Of a stretch of DNA of 64,000 bases, positions 1-11,519 are shown in pieces. The translations under genes were made by a program, and so were the position numbers. Each line of letters opens with the position of its first letter. Position 1 is the stretch's first letter. The notes under the pieces were generated by a model. It was not told where the DNA came from and made no database searches. It was given only the letters and a program-made list of their open reading frames with translations. The DNA is from Tipula vernalis (Eukaryota > Arthropoda > Insecta > Diptera > Tipulidae): contig OY282558.1 of NCBI GenBank assembly GCA_958295665.1, positions 51,529,389-51,593,388 on the forward strand, given 5' to 3'.

Positions 1-1680
1 TACTTGCTAGCTTCATCATTTTAACTGTATAATATCTAAAATTTTTTTCGATCAAAGTAAAATATCAAAATTTAATATAAATTTGATATGTTTGCTTTAA
101 AATTTAGGGAATCATTCATTTTGTGGTCCAAAATACTTAAAATTCAATTTTAAAATTCCTCGAAATGTAAACCGAATCGCATTCCGCAATATTATATTGG
201 ACTTCCGTTTAGAATTTTTAATTTAATGAAAAATCGTTAACTTTATCTACCGTATGTTAATTTTTAAAATTCTAAGTTTTATCAAATTGAACTTAAAATC
301 TTTTATCATATTTCCCAATATTGTGAAATAGTTTTAATTTGTAAATTAGCTTGATAAATTGAATAATAAAAAATCGCTTATAAATTTTAAAATTCGACAA
401 ATTTTCAAAAATTTTAGTAAGCATTTTCGCGTCTTAAAAAAGTGAATGCTCTTAAATCCAAAAAAAATTCTTAACTTGCTAGCTCGACCACTTTAATTGC
501 ACAATAAGGCCCATATTTAAAATTTTCAAGTTTTCTAAATTTAAATATTGAAGAACTTTGAAAATTTGATTAGTTTATTTAATTTTAATTCATATAGTAA
601 AAAATCTAAATTTTAATCAAATTTGATAAGTTGGCTTTAACAAAAATTCAATTTCATTTTTAAAATTTCGCGATTTACATATTTTGCAATCTTATTCAAC
701 TTCGTTTTGGAATTTTTAATTTAATAAAACTTTTGATAATCAGAAAAATCGTTTTTCCGTATGTTGATTTTAAAAATTCTTCAAATTATCAAAATTTTAA
801 TTGATAATTTTCCGAATAAAACCAAAATATTCTGTGTTAAAATTAAAAAATTCAACACAGAAATGGTGGAGAAAAAAATTTATTTTAAAATCTAAATTCT
901 GAAATTTGTTTATTTGCACTGGCTTGAAATATTTTAAAATTGTGAATTTGTACATTCGATCTTGACTATGTTCCAATTTGGTGATTTAATAAATTGCCAT
1001 TTTAAAATGTTGATTAATAAAATTTAAATTTAAAAATTTCGATTTTTGTATTCTTGTAATTAAGCATCCAAAATCAACTAGTACCGTTTTATGTTTCTAT
1101 GTTGTTTATCCAACATTTTTATAAATTGAAGGGAATTTAAAAATTTGACAATGCATAATTTGAGTTTAAAATTTTAAGAAGGTCTTCTATTCTCCAAAAT
1201 GTTCCAAACTTCAATCTAATCGAACTTCTCAGAACTGAATTGAAAAATATAACAATTTTTACAATTTTTAACCTCAATACATTTCAAAATATAAATTGGA
1301 GTGAATTGGTAAATACACGATTTTAAATTTCTAACAAATTAATCAAGATTTCTACAATAATAAAAATAAAATTGGCCGTATTAAAAAATGTGGATGCTTT
1401 TAAATCCGATAAATTTCCTAAACACTTCGGAGACCCATAAGGATAATACTAGCTCGACCACATTGAAAAGATTTGAAAATTTTAATTGTTTATTTAATTT
1501 TAATTTATATAGCAAAAATTCTAAATTTTATACAAATTTAATAAGTTGACTTTAACAAAATTCAATTTCTTTTTTAAAATTCAATTTTAAAATTGCTCGA
1601 TTTATATAATTTCCAATTATATTCAACTTCCGTTTAGAATTTTTAATTTAATGAAACTTTTGATAATCAGACAAAAATGG
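1..1680. repeat. Degenerate AT-rich tandem units, first part
   Basis: Landmarks recur in the same order. A 'gctagcttcatcattttaa' / 'gctagctcgaccactttaa' / 'actagctcgaccacattga' motif starts near 5, 478 and 1448. A 'gaatttttaatttaat' motif lies near 210, 710 and 1640. Spacing is about 475 bp and then about 970 bp, so this is a decayed array of long units with one unit lost or merged. No coding potential is seen. The same unit resumes at 2553 after an insertion. Confidence 0.6.
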
Positions 1681-2033
1681 AGGTGTGGCTGAATTTTACG
1701 ACTTTCTTTTACGAACAGAGAATTTTGAGAATTTTTTTTGTTTTTTAATTTTTTTTTAATTTTTAAAGTTTTAAATTTTTTTTTTATTTTGTTTTATTTT
1801 TTTATTTTTTGGAAATATTTTGCATACATTAGTTTTTTGAAAACCTTATACTTATTAAGATATTTGCAAAATAAATTTTCTGGACCAAGGTAGTGGCCAC
1901 TTCCGGCTAGCCGATTTGAAGTAAAATTCACTGGGACCTCCCAGTTTATCAAAAAAGCTTAAGTCCGAAGTTTCAGTTCAATTAGTTAAACCATCTGGGC
2001 TACAGAGAGGACACAGACTGACAGACTGACAGA
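1681..2033. other. Non-repeat block inside the AT-rich tandem unit
   Basis: This block interrupts the third tandem unit and is directly followed by the foldback element. It contains a long T-rich stretch (1730-1815), a more GC-balanced segment (1885-2010) and a short tandem 'acagactgacagactgac' at about 2012-2030. Such short tetranucleotide-like tails are common at the 3' ends of some non-LTR elements, but no reverse transcriptase sequence is visible. Its identity is unknown. Confidence 0.35.
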
Positions 2034-2552
2034 ATTTTAATTTATATGATTTTAATATGTTCCGAAGATTGAAAGAGAATTTAATCCAGTTTCGAACTGA
2101 TGAGCTTATGATTATGAAATGAATCAATTTTCTTATCATTCCACGGCGACTGGACTGATTATACCACAAATTACATTCTATACATACAGAATGTACTGTG
2201 CGTGATGTACTAGCGAATTATACTAATACAGACAAATTACACAGAGAAATTACACGAACTAATTAATTAACATTCAAAATTGAAGTAAAATTAGCTTACA
2301 CAGAAATTGAGCTGTGTGAATGTCGTGAAGAAGAAAAATTGTAAGTGAATTTGTCTGTATTAGTATAATTCGCTAGTACATCCCACACGGTATATTCTGT
2401 ATACATAGAACGTAAATTGTGGTATAATCAGTCCAGTCGTCGCGGCCTGATGAGAAGATTTATTTTTTCATAATCATAGTAAGCTCATCAGTTCGAAGCT
2501 GGATTAAATTCTCTTACAATCTTCGGAACATAATAAAATCATATAAATTTTT
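2034..2552. mobile_element. Foldback (long inverted repeat) element, copy 1
   Basis: The left arm (about 2034-2240) and right arm (about 2346-2552) are imperfect reverse complements of roughly 205 bp, separated by a loop of about 105 bp. Matching landmarks include 'tactagcgaattatac' against 'gtataattcgctagta' and 'tccgaagatt' against 'aatcttcgga'. No open frame of interest is present. This is a non-autonomous, hairpin-forming DNA element. Related copies lie at about 41518 (left arm and part of the spacer) and, more decayed, at about 56400. Neither a transposase source nor clear target duplications are evident. Confidence 0.75.
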
Positions 2553-2790
2553 AAAATTCTTCAAATTTTCAAAATTTTAATTGATAAAATTTTCCGAATA
2601 AAACCAAAAGTTTCGGTGTTAAAATTCAAAAATTCAACACTGAAATGGTTTACAAAAAAAATGTATTTTAAAAATCTAAATTCTGAAAATAAAATTTCAC
2701 GACATTTACATATTTTAACATGGCGTGAAATAACTTAAAATTGTGTTTTTGGTGCGTTTGATCTTGACTACCTGCAAATATAGTGGTTTG
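2553..2790. repeat. AT-rich tandem unit, continuation after insertion
   Basis: This stretch aligns by eye with 775-960: 'ccgaataaaaccaaaa', 'gtgttaaaatt', 'ttcaacac.gaaatggt' and 'tctaaattctgaaa' appear in the same order. It therefore completes the unit that was interrupted at about 1676. Confidence 0.6.
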
Positions 2791-3749
2791 CAAAACCGGC
2801 ATAAAAAATTCTGAATTTTATGTTCTAATTAAGCTTAAAAATATGATTAAAATATCAAAAATATAATCGTGAACTACGACATTTAGAAATCCGAACGTTT
2901 AAAATAATTAATGGGTATGAATAGTGATTGATCGAGTATTGATTGAAACTTGAAGAACCTTAACTTAAATTGTTGAACGTGTTTGGTACTTGATTGGTAG
3001 ATGAATAGCTGATTATGTCCAATTAAACACATTTTCTAGTAGTCCAAAACGACGAAGCTGTGAAATCATCCACTTTTTGATGAAAAGAAAAAACTATTTT
3101 TCGAGTTTTAACCATTTTGAGACACTTCGTATCATTTACTGGACGAATGGCATAGTAAGGCTGAAATTAAAATTCTTCATCTCGAAATATCCAAAATTTC
3201 CTTTAATTGAATTGAAATTTGGAATTTTGGTTGTGTAATTTGAATTCAATATTTTAAGGTTTTCTATACTCCCAAATGCTCCAAAATTCTTCAAGCTTCA
3301 GGCGAATTGAACTTTTTAAAACAGAATTGAAAAGTAAAACTGTATAATAATAAATAGAATAATTTTTAAATTTGATTAACTTTCAATTATTTAAGTGAAC
3401 TGAATTTGAAAAATTCAAGATTCTTAATTTCAAACAACTTAATAGAGATTTCCACTAACCGTAAAAAAAGATAAAATTTGATATCAAAATTCACAAATTT
3501 TAACGCAATTCAATTTCATTATTTTAAAATTGGGAAAATTCGGATATTTAAAAAATTTTTGAAAATTTTAAAAATTTGCGGTGGTTCGGAGAAATTCGTT
3601 AAATACAACAAAAAATATTTTATCATATTTTCCAATATTGGAAAATATTTCAGATTCGTAAATTAATTTTGCAAATTAGACGATAAAAATCGAAATTTCT
3701 TAAGATATACATTTTCAAATTTTTAATTTCTGTTTTTCTGGTTCTAACG

Positions 3750-3860
3750 TAGCTTATAAAAAACTTTCATTTAAAACTCAAAATTCTGGAAAATTTTACT
3801 GCAAATGTCGTAAAATTTACCAGAATTTTGAATTTTTAAGTGAAAGTTTTTTGTAAGCTA
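3750..3860. repeat. Short palindromic (hairpin) repeat
   Basis: The segment 'tagcttataaaaaactttca' is matched by 'tgaaagttttttgtaagcta' at the other end. The complementarity continues inward through 'ctcaaaattctgg' against 'ccagaattttgaa' and 'gtaaaatt' to a loop near 3805-3815. Arms are about 50 bp. It may be a minute MITE or a chance-expanded palindrome. No second copy was noticed. Confidence 0.6.
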
Positions 3861-5594
3861 TTTTAAAACTGGAGAATTTTACTAACGCCTTTGCAAATTT
3901 TTAAATTCGATGTATTGCACAAATCTTCAGAAATTCAAATATTTATAATTTAGCGAGTTTTAAATTTTATTTAAATAAATTTAGAATTTTTATTTTTGAA
4001 TTTAGTGTTGAAAATCGATAGTTACTGGTTTTTACAAATCTCCAAAAATTCATTTGAGACTACATTCTTAATAAAATTTTTAAAAAATTTAATAAACCCG
4101 AAATTTAAAAATTGTTTTAGAGGGAAAAATTAATAAACTAAAGCTTTTGTATCAAAAAGCTTAACTTTAGGGACCTGCATTTGATTTACGAATTACATTA
4201 GTTGTTCAATATTAGGTGATTGACAGTCCAACGCATTTTCTCGTATTCAGAAAAATCGCACTGCACAGTAAAAATTCTTAAATTTTATAAACATAAATAT
4301 TGAAACGCAAGATTTTAAAATTTTCTTAGATCAAATTTGACTTGTTTATGTAATAAAATTATGTAACAAAAACTCAAAACTTAACTTTATGCTAATTTGA
4401 TAATTTTGTTTGCCAATTTGTAGGTTCTAATATATATGATGCCTAGTCTGACTAAATACAGACAAAACTATTTTATTCTTGAATAGCGGACACTAATTTA
4501 GTTCAAATTTAGTATCAAAAGTTGACTAAAAAAGTTTTCTAATTTGCAATACTTCAAAAGTTCTATTCTGCAGAGCTACGTGCAAGACAAATTAATTTCA
4601 AGAATTCGTTTATTGATTGAAAAGTAAGCCAAAAGGTTTTGCAGCGAAAAAATAAACTTCAAGATCCTGCACTAGATTTACTGAGCATATTGGTAGATCA
4701 CTATAAATACAAAAAACAGTAAAGGCCCTGAAATTCTGACATAAGGCCAATAACCACAAGTAACCGAGCAACAGGCGGGTTTGCTAGCAAAATCAATTCC
4801 TGTTTTCATCAATTTTAATTTATACTTGATGTGATGTTTGAAACAAATACTGATCCCGTTTATTTCGAAAACTAACTAATGGAGTTTCACCGAAAAATAC
4901 AAATTTCAGGTATCAACTTTAAAACCATTACCTGGTTCAAAAATAGCATCTTGTGACGGAGGATATGAGAAAAGGTCTGGAATCTTCCGGTATTGTTCGC
5001 TGCTGACCACCAGAAAATATTGAATGTTGCTCGTTCTGTATTTTTTCAGGAAATCCTTGTTCATTTTTTCATTATAAGTTCCCCTGTCCCAAACTGAAGT
5101 TTAGGTAATATAAAAACCATTCATTGAAATACAGTCCCAAAGATGGGCACGGACACTTCATTTTCCTATCCTATAATGGTGATTCGAACGTTTTTGATCG
5201 TTTTTAGGTTTGCGGTTGCTGACGTTGTTTGCCGTTTTATTAACTTTAATGCCTAACATAAAGCTGTTTTCTCAAATTTCTTAAAGCTTTGCTTGATTGT
5301 GCTTTATTTTTTGATTTACACAATATTTTAATACCCAAAAATCATTTACCCTTCTGTGAATCAATTCCTATTCGGCCGTAAATTAGCTGTTTCAACTTAA
5401 TATAAAACCAAAAAACCATTCAATACACAAGTACTCGTGCATATGTATAGAAAGGCCTGACATTCCAAGAATTTTAATTTACTTATAGCCAAAAAAAAAA
5501 AATTTAAAACCGAAAACGAGAAAATGAAAAGTACAAAAATAATTTCCATTTAAAATTTATGTAGTGGAAAAATTATTTCATTCCTTTTGTATAA

Positions 5595-5622
5595 AGAGAA
5601 AGAAAGAGAGAGAGAGAGAGAC
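5595..5622. repeat. GA microsatellite
   Basis: A purine tract of GAAA and GA repeats: 'gagaaagaaagagagagaga' and onwards. Confidence 0.9.
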
Positions 5623-7587
5623 TTTGTGTTCTGTTGTTGTGTCTGATTTTGATTTTAATTTGAAATTAAATTTGTTTAATGTATTTGGAGAATTTCCCTT
5701 CCAAAAAAAGACAAAAAAAAAACTTTTCGTGTTGTTGTTTTCTTAAAATAATTTTTACTGTACATACAAGTATACTGTATGCTCATTTGGTTGGTTAGGA
5801 TATTTCGTATTCATTTCAGAATCTCTAACCACTGTCGAAAAAATAGACAAAATTCAAAATAGATTTTCATTAAATATTTTATTCCGGTTTACCATTTTTT
5901 TTTTTAAGTTCGCAATTTCCCCCTCAGTTTGGTTTTTTGTGCTACTATTTCGTTCAGGCTAATTAATTAGTAAAATTTTAATTATTTAACTTTTTTTTTT
6001 GCTTGTCTAATTCGTTTTCTTTTATTTTATTTTTTGTAAATTTTTGTTGAATAAAGTCGAACGCCAAAAAAAGCAATCACGACGATGAGAAATGAATGGA
6101 TTTTTCCCTGTACCATCAAAACACAATATTAAATTCATAATGGAAAGTGAAAAGTTTTCAATAGAGTTTTTTTTTTTTTTTTATTGTAATAATTAAAACT
6201 TTTTCCTTATACATATTATCTCTGATTTTCAGCTTTTCATTAATAATATACAGAATAAAATAGAAAAATGTTTGTCTGTTGAATTTCGTTTCCAGATTTT
6301 GCATTTTATGATTAATTTGGTGAAAAAATAATGATTAATGGTTCTACACACGCAAAATTGTGAAAAGTGTCAATACAAACATAAAAAAGCTTTTATTAAA
6401 CGGCGAGATTAAAGTTGGATTTTTAGACGGGGTGATCAAAATTTAACCTTAAATATGGCTTCAAAATGAAAAATTAAAAAATTAAATTGCTCAATAAATC
6501 AAACTTTTTTTTAAAATTATGCTTTGAACTAAAAACGAAAGAGCGAGCCAGGCAGGTTTAATTTTTTGCGCAACTACTTCTCATCGTAAATTTTCTATTT
6601 GAGTTGCTCAAAGTTGCTTTTACATAAAGCAAAATCATCAAACAATTTAAAATTGTCAACCTAGTTTTAGGATTTAAACTTCCATTAATGGAACTATCCA
6701 GATTCCTTCCTGCCTTTCTAAAAATTGTATTGGGTTCTACGGAGTTTTTAAAGAATACAACTTTTCAAGAGATTTTATTGATCCTGTAATTCTTGAACAA
6801 GTAGTCTGAACATTTCAGGACATAAGTTTTGTGTAGCTCAATATTAAATTCTGAATTGCTCAGTAAATATTTTGCTCAATTTTTTAGCTCTTTTCAAAAT
6901 TGGCTCAATATATTTGACTGTGAACTTGTATTGCAGAAGAGTTGTTCCCCAAGAGAATGACACAAGAACTTTATCCGGAGAGCAGCTTATTAAAGGCTAA
7001 ATTTTACAATAATTGCATTTATCTCTAAATTAACCAATTCTGATTTAATAGGTTCCAATAAGACCTTGTTGCAGTATTCGAATTATTTTAAGGAGACTAG
7101 GTTTACGAAAATTTTATTGAAGCTTAAAAATGTTTTTTCCTTATAAATGTTGAAGAATAGAATTGAAATAAGTTAATTGTTAATTGTCACTTACTTTAGA
7201 GTACCAATCACTAAACAGAACATCAATTTTTGAGAACCATTTCAATAAATAAATTTTGAACACTTATATTGATTTTATCAAAATAAAATTTGTTAAAAAA
7301 AAGTGTAGATCAAATTTGCTCAATTCCGTAAATGGCTCAAAGTAATGACGAGTTTAATTGTTTAAATTTTAAATTGTTCAGCATTACGGGATCCCATTGC
7401 TTGACACCGTTCTTGGAAATACATATTTTAGGCTAACGTATTGAAGTATTTCCAATCGGTATTGCAAAATTGGATTTTAAACTTTGAACATTTCAAAGGC
7501 GTGCAGCTCTTGTAAAAAGGTAGTCATAAACAAAAAAGCTTCGCACCGTCGGCATTTAACTAATACAACACCCGAAAATTCGGTAGA

Positions 7588-8390
7588 GTGCCGAACCCCT
7601 TATATGTATTATTTCACCGATCCATGTCATGCGGTATTTTCCCATCTATCTGGAAAATAGCCAATGTCCAACCAGTGACTAAAAAAAATAGCAAATCGGA
7701 CCACTCCAACTATCGCGCAATAACTATAGTCTCTAATCTATCAAAGGTAATGAAGCTAATCATTAATTTACAACTAATCAAATATCTAGATGATCACTAC
7801 CTTACCGACATGAACGTCAGTACGGTTTTCGTCGTGGTTGATCAACTGGAGATTTAACTAGCTATGTCACAGAGCAATGAAATAGACGTATCCATGTATC
7901 TGGTGGGATTCAAGTTAAAGCACTTGATATTTCGAAGTCTTTCGATCGTGTGTGGCATAAAGGTTTGTTATATAAATGGGGAGCAATTGGACTCCACTCT
8001 TCGCTGAGTTCACGTGTTGCGAATTTTCCTCCTTATCGCATCCAATACTGCACAGTACTCTCTCCACATCTTACTATTTCCCGTCATCTACTACTTGCTC
8101 GTGCAAGAAAGTTCTCGCTGCAAAGGGTTGATATTTGATCTCGCTTAGAGCAAGTATAAATAAAAAATTCTAAAGTGGGGCGATGTTAACATGGTCGAAT
8201 TTAATCCACTTGTTCTCTGGTAAAACCGATGACTACTCTTCATCTTTTACGATAAACAGTTCTAATGTTGACATTCTCCTGGGCCGATCAAATATATAAG
8301 ACGGGGATGAGCCTATCAGGTTCAACAGAATTAATAAAAATATACAAAGCGTACATAAGACAGAAACTGGAGATTAATTCGCATGCCGCA
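7588..8390 (+). pseudogene. Non-LTR retrotransposon reverse transcriptase remnant (Jockey/CR1-like)
   Basis: Plus-strand translation across several frames gives ordered reverse transcriptase blocks. First comes a PSIWKIANVQPVTKK region followed by SNYRAITIVSNLSKVMK (the 'NYRPI' fingers block). Next is QYGFRRG, displaced in frame near 7825. Then ALDISKSFDRVWHKGLLYK, which is motif A with its catalytic Asp (about 7920-7975). Finally a C-terminal 'IKIYKAYIRQKLEINSH' segment lies near 8340. The YADD-bearing motif C cannot be found and seems deleted. Frameshifts near 7815 and stops near 7857 and 7878 show it is dead. No 5' ORF1, endonuclease or poly(A) tail is visible, so it is an internal fragment. 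Assignment to the Jockey/CR1 group is from motif style only. Confidence 0.75.
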
Positions 8391-8454
8391 TGATTTCATG
8401 TATTAGTCTCTCTTCCTCTCTTGACTTGTTCTCCCACCGACGGAATGTATGATG

Positions 8455-8960
8455 ATAAAATGGTTTTTTGATGAAGTTCTCGAACTTGGCTATTTCTTAA
8501 CCTATTATGATGAAATTCAACAAGTGCGATGAAAATGGGATTCTAAAATTGTTTTAATCATCAACTAATAAAGTTACCCTATGCTTACTAAAATTGCCCT
8601 TTACCTATTGGAAGAACTAATTTTCTACCAACATCAAAATTTAGCAACAGCTAATCGCGTATTTATTGAAGAATCTTTTAGTATTTAAGTAATGATTTTT
8701 TTTTTCGAATCACTTACGGTGAATTTTTTCGAGTCACTTACGATTACGGTGAAATTCCACGTATTCGACGAAAATAGGGTTCTAAAATGGTTTTCAGATA
8801 AAATTCTAGAATACGGTCAATTAGGATGGAACTTGGCTGTTTCTTAACCGATTGTTATAAAATTCGACAAGTGCGAAGGAAATGGAATCTTTAATTGATT
8901 TGTTGATGGATTTCTGGAAAAAGTTAAATTAATCTGGAACTTGGCCGTTTTTTAACCGAT
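8455..8960 (+). repeat. ~110 bp minisatellite family, block A
   Basis: Imperfect units recur here: 'gaacttggctatttcttaac' at about 8483, again near 8830 and 8937, each followed by 'cgattatg.tgaaatt', 'gacaagtgcgatgaaaatgg' and 'gattctaaaatggtttt'. The unit is about 105-115 bp where adjacent copies can be compared. The same unit is present at 13615-13845 (same orientation) and at 50040-50600 (opposite orientation). Confidence 0.65.
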
Positions 8961-9150
8961 TATGCCGAAATCCATTCTCTTAATAGAATTTTTCTTCACT
9001 TAAAGGAATTTCCTTTAAACCTTCACCTAACAGAATTCTTCTCCAATTAGTCGGATTATCTTTAATTTACTCAAATTTTCTTTCACCGAATTTGTTTTCA
9101 GTTATCAGAATCTTCTTTCGCTAAACAGAATTTCCCTACACTTAAAAAAA
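8961..9150. repeat. Short degenerate repeats of TTCTTCACTTAACAG type
   Basis: Just downstream of minisatellite block A, roughly 20-35 bp degenerate units occur, such as 'aatttttcttcacttaaagg', 'cttcacctaacagaattctt' and 'tcttctttcgctaaacagaa'. Their composition resembles the pyrimidine-rich subterminal sequence next to the inverted end at 50760-50906. Confidence 0.4.
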
Positions 9151-9288
9151 TTATATTTATTCTTCTAGTGGAAATAAATTTGTATGTATACCTAATTTTA
9201 ATTAAATCTGCATTTTGCAGAAAATTGATGTTAAAGTTTTGAAATCAGTGTATTTTGCATTAAAAATGAAAATCATTTATATGGATTT

Positions 9289-9390
9289 TTCATCACGGTT
9301 TTGCCCAAACACGAAACAAAAGTCATTGCTCAGCCACCGTACTCGCCAGATATGGCTCCCTATGACTTTTTTCTGTTTCCGAACAGCCAC
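9289..9390 (+). pseudogene. mariner-type transposase C-terminal scrap
   Basis: The frame starting at about 9289 reads through the hallmark PPYSPDMAPYDFFLF, the block carrying the third catalytic Asp of Tc1/mariner transposases (the D of APYD). Only about 34 codons are recognisable. The upstream HTH region and the first two Asp residues are absent, and it ends where the CATATGCCG array begins near 9396. It is a broken fragment and not functional. It belongs to a different subfamily from the DD41D-type element at 57.8-58.9 kb, which has CDLTPLDYFLW at this position. Confidence 0.8.
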
Positions 9391-9395
9391 GGCGT

Positions 9396-9510
9396 ATCAT
9401 ATGCCGTAGTGTATCATATGCCGTAGTGTACATATGCCGTTTTGAAATATGTCATTTTGAAACATCCCGTTTTGTCATATTCCATATTGAAATATGCCAT
9501 ATCGATCGGA
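9396..9510. repeat. Array of CATATGCCGTTTTGAAA-type short units
   Basis: Repeats such as 'catatgccgtagtgta', 'catatgccgttttgaaatat', 'gtcattttgaaacatcccg' and 'gaaatatgccatatcgatcg' run into 'gatcggagcccagg'. Read on the other strand, the order GGGCTCCGATC, then ATATTTCAA, ATATGAC and AAACGG closely mirrors the left end of the array at about 36519 (GGGATCCGCTC, then ATATTTCAAAACG, ATATGACGAAACG). I take the two as members of one family. Confidence 0.6.
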
Positions 9511-11459
9511 GCCCAGGTAAAACGACGGTTTATCAGTTAGCAATCTCATTCAGTACAGAGCTACCACATCCGTAAGAATTTACCATTTTAATTCGGGTTT
9601 CACATTATTTACAATCGACTTAAAAAATTTTGATCCGTTGTTTTAGTTCAATTCCATGAACATATTCAGAGGAATAAAATTTAGTAATCCTTATATTTCA
9701 AATTTATTTCAAAGCACCACGAGCTTTTAACCGTTTCGTGATTGTGAAACTTATTTTAAATCTAAACTGATTTTTTCCAATTAAACAGTTATAAAATAAA
9801 TCTAAATACAATAAAAATAATAAACAATTAAGCGCCACACGTTTACATAACTCCAATATTTAAGCCATAAAATATATTTTGATTAAACCATATGCAAAAG
9901 TTTTGACTTCCCAAGCTAATATAGGTCAATTCGGTCATTTTCAAACACAATATAATTTCTTAATCTTACATATCGAGCAATTAATTTTACGATCTCAAAA
10001 CAAAAAACTTTAAAAAAAAAAATCAAAGTGTTCTTAATGTTCTGATTAATTAATTTTATTTGAAATTATTATTAGTTTTTATCAAGTTTTATTGTATTTT
10101 TTTTTTTTAATCAATTTCAAGAGATTTGTTTATATTGCCGAGTAAACGATGTATAAATTTCAAAACACAGGCTGGATATAAACGCAAGCACGCATATGGG
10201 TAGGCATGTACATTGATTGTATGTATATACTCGCGCATTTGCTTATTATTTTTAATGCAAACATCCGACTTGTTGATATTAAATAAAAATATACATTTTG
10301 CATATAATATGGTTAATTTAGTAAATAATAGGCTGCATAATATACCAAGCGATCTTGTCACAGTATATATATATGCATAACATATTATAGTTAATTTATT
10401 ATAATTAGGCCTTGCCTAAAACTAGTTCTTTACCCGTACACATATGTAAAAATATTATGAAATATGCAAATAAATCGGTTTTATATTTAACAACAAAGGC
10501 AACGCGTGCGATCTTACATACATACTCGGTCGGTATATACATTATTGTACTTTAATAAGATCACATCATTTTATTACAAAATATAACAATATAATCCACA
10601 ATATAAGACAAAAACAAAATTTTTACTTATGTGTATATAAACGACTTAAGTCAGACAACATAACAAAAGAGAAATATTTAATGCTAATTTATTATAACTT
10701 TAATAAACGAACAAAAAAAAATCTTACATATTCTTACGATTATATATTCATTTATTTCGTCTGTCACACATATATCTCTTGAAGATTTTTGAAAAGGAAA
10801 TTTACAAAACAAAAAAAATTTAACACACACAGTACATACATAATATTCCAGATTAATCCTCGGAACCAAGAAAATAAAAAAAAAATTATAAAATCGTTTA
10901 AGATATGCTCTCTTCTGTCAACAAGAATATAATTTAAAAAATTAAAATCTGTTAAATTTTTTCGTTGAACACATGTACGATACTCTTTGACTTGAGTCTC
11001 AAAATCATGAGAAAAGATTTTTTTTTTAGATATAAGAAAGGGTGTGTGTCCACAAATTATGTCATCCAGCATCCATATGTACATACGTATATATGTATGT
11101 TCCGTCACCCCCGCGATATCACAACAAATATACCAAACACATAAGATAAATGTAATCTAAATAGTTTTCGTAATTTGAGAACACAAGCAATCATGTACAG
11201 ATCGACCTTTGTATAATAAGCCATTTGGTAATATGAGAAGTTCTCTAAATATTCTTGTACACACTAATTCTACTAATCTTGTTCTCTCGCTATACACAAT
11301 ACAATATCCATAAACTCATATAAAAATAGTTTAAATCCATCTTGTCTTCTTCTCTTTTGAAGTACAAGAACATATGTTTGATTTAAGATTTATAAAGTTT
11401 TTTATATTTAATTCGAGTGACATGACTTATTGCGCTAATACGGAGTACAGTTTGTGCAA
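9511..11459. other. Single-copy-looking AT-rich stretch; possible 3' untranslated region of a minus-strand gene
   Basis: No transposon protein is seen. The stretch is rich in short fly-like microsatellites ('acatacgtatatatgtatgt' near 11080, 'tatatatatgcataac' near 10365). Open frames of 84 and 114 codons on the minus strand have no recognisable domains and fit chance in AT-rich DNA. If the small exon at 11460-11519 is real, this stretch would be its 3' untranslated region, read leftwards. Confidence 0.3.
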
Positions 11460-11519
11460 TTAATTTTCGTGATCAAATATCATTCGCCTGAGTTCTTTGG
11501 TTTGGGCTTCATGGCAAAA
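11460..11519 (-). CDS. Possible terminal exon of an unidentified host gene
   Basis: On the minus strand a splice-acceptor-like 'ttaatgtatattgtag' ends at 11520. It is followed by 19 codons reading FCHEAQTKELRRMIFDHEN and a TAA at 11460. The phase shifted by one base also stays open for 12 codons (FAMKPKPKNSGE, stop at 11480), so the phase is undecided. Codon and residue use is unlike the Lys/Phe/Asn-rich chance frames around it, and the neighbourhood lacks transposon sequence. The polypyrimidine tract is weak. I cannot name a protein. It could equally be chance. Confidence 0.2.
   Translation of the reverse strand, partial: FCHEAQTKELRRMIFDHEN

Larger units (their letters stand above)
2791..7500. 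other. Gene-free AT-rich stretch
   Basis: I see no coding region, RNA gene or transposon protein here. Open frames are short and biased to Lys, Phe, Ile and Asn, as expected by chance in this composition. A short palindrome (3750-3860) and a GA microsatellite (5595-5622) are listed separately. Homopolymer T runs occur near 5990 and 6166-6182. Confidence 0.5.

Noticed and set aside
10764..11108. 114-codon minus-strand frame
   Set aside because: It is rich in Phe, Ile and Lys, overlaps another frame, and lies in microsatellite-bearing AT-rich DNA. Frames of this length are expected by chance here.
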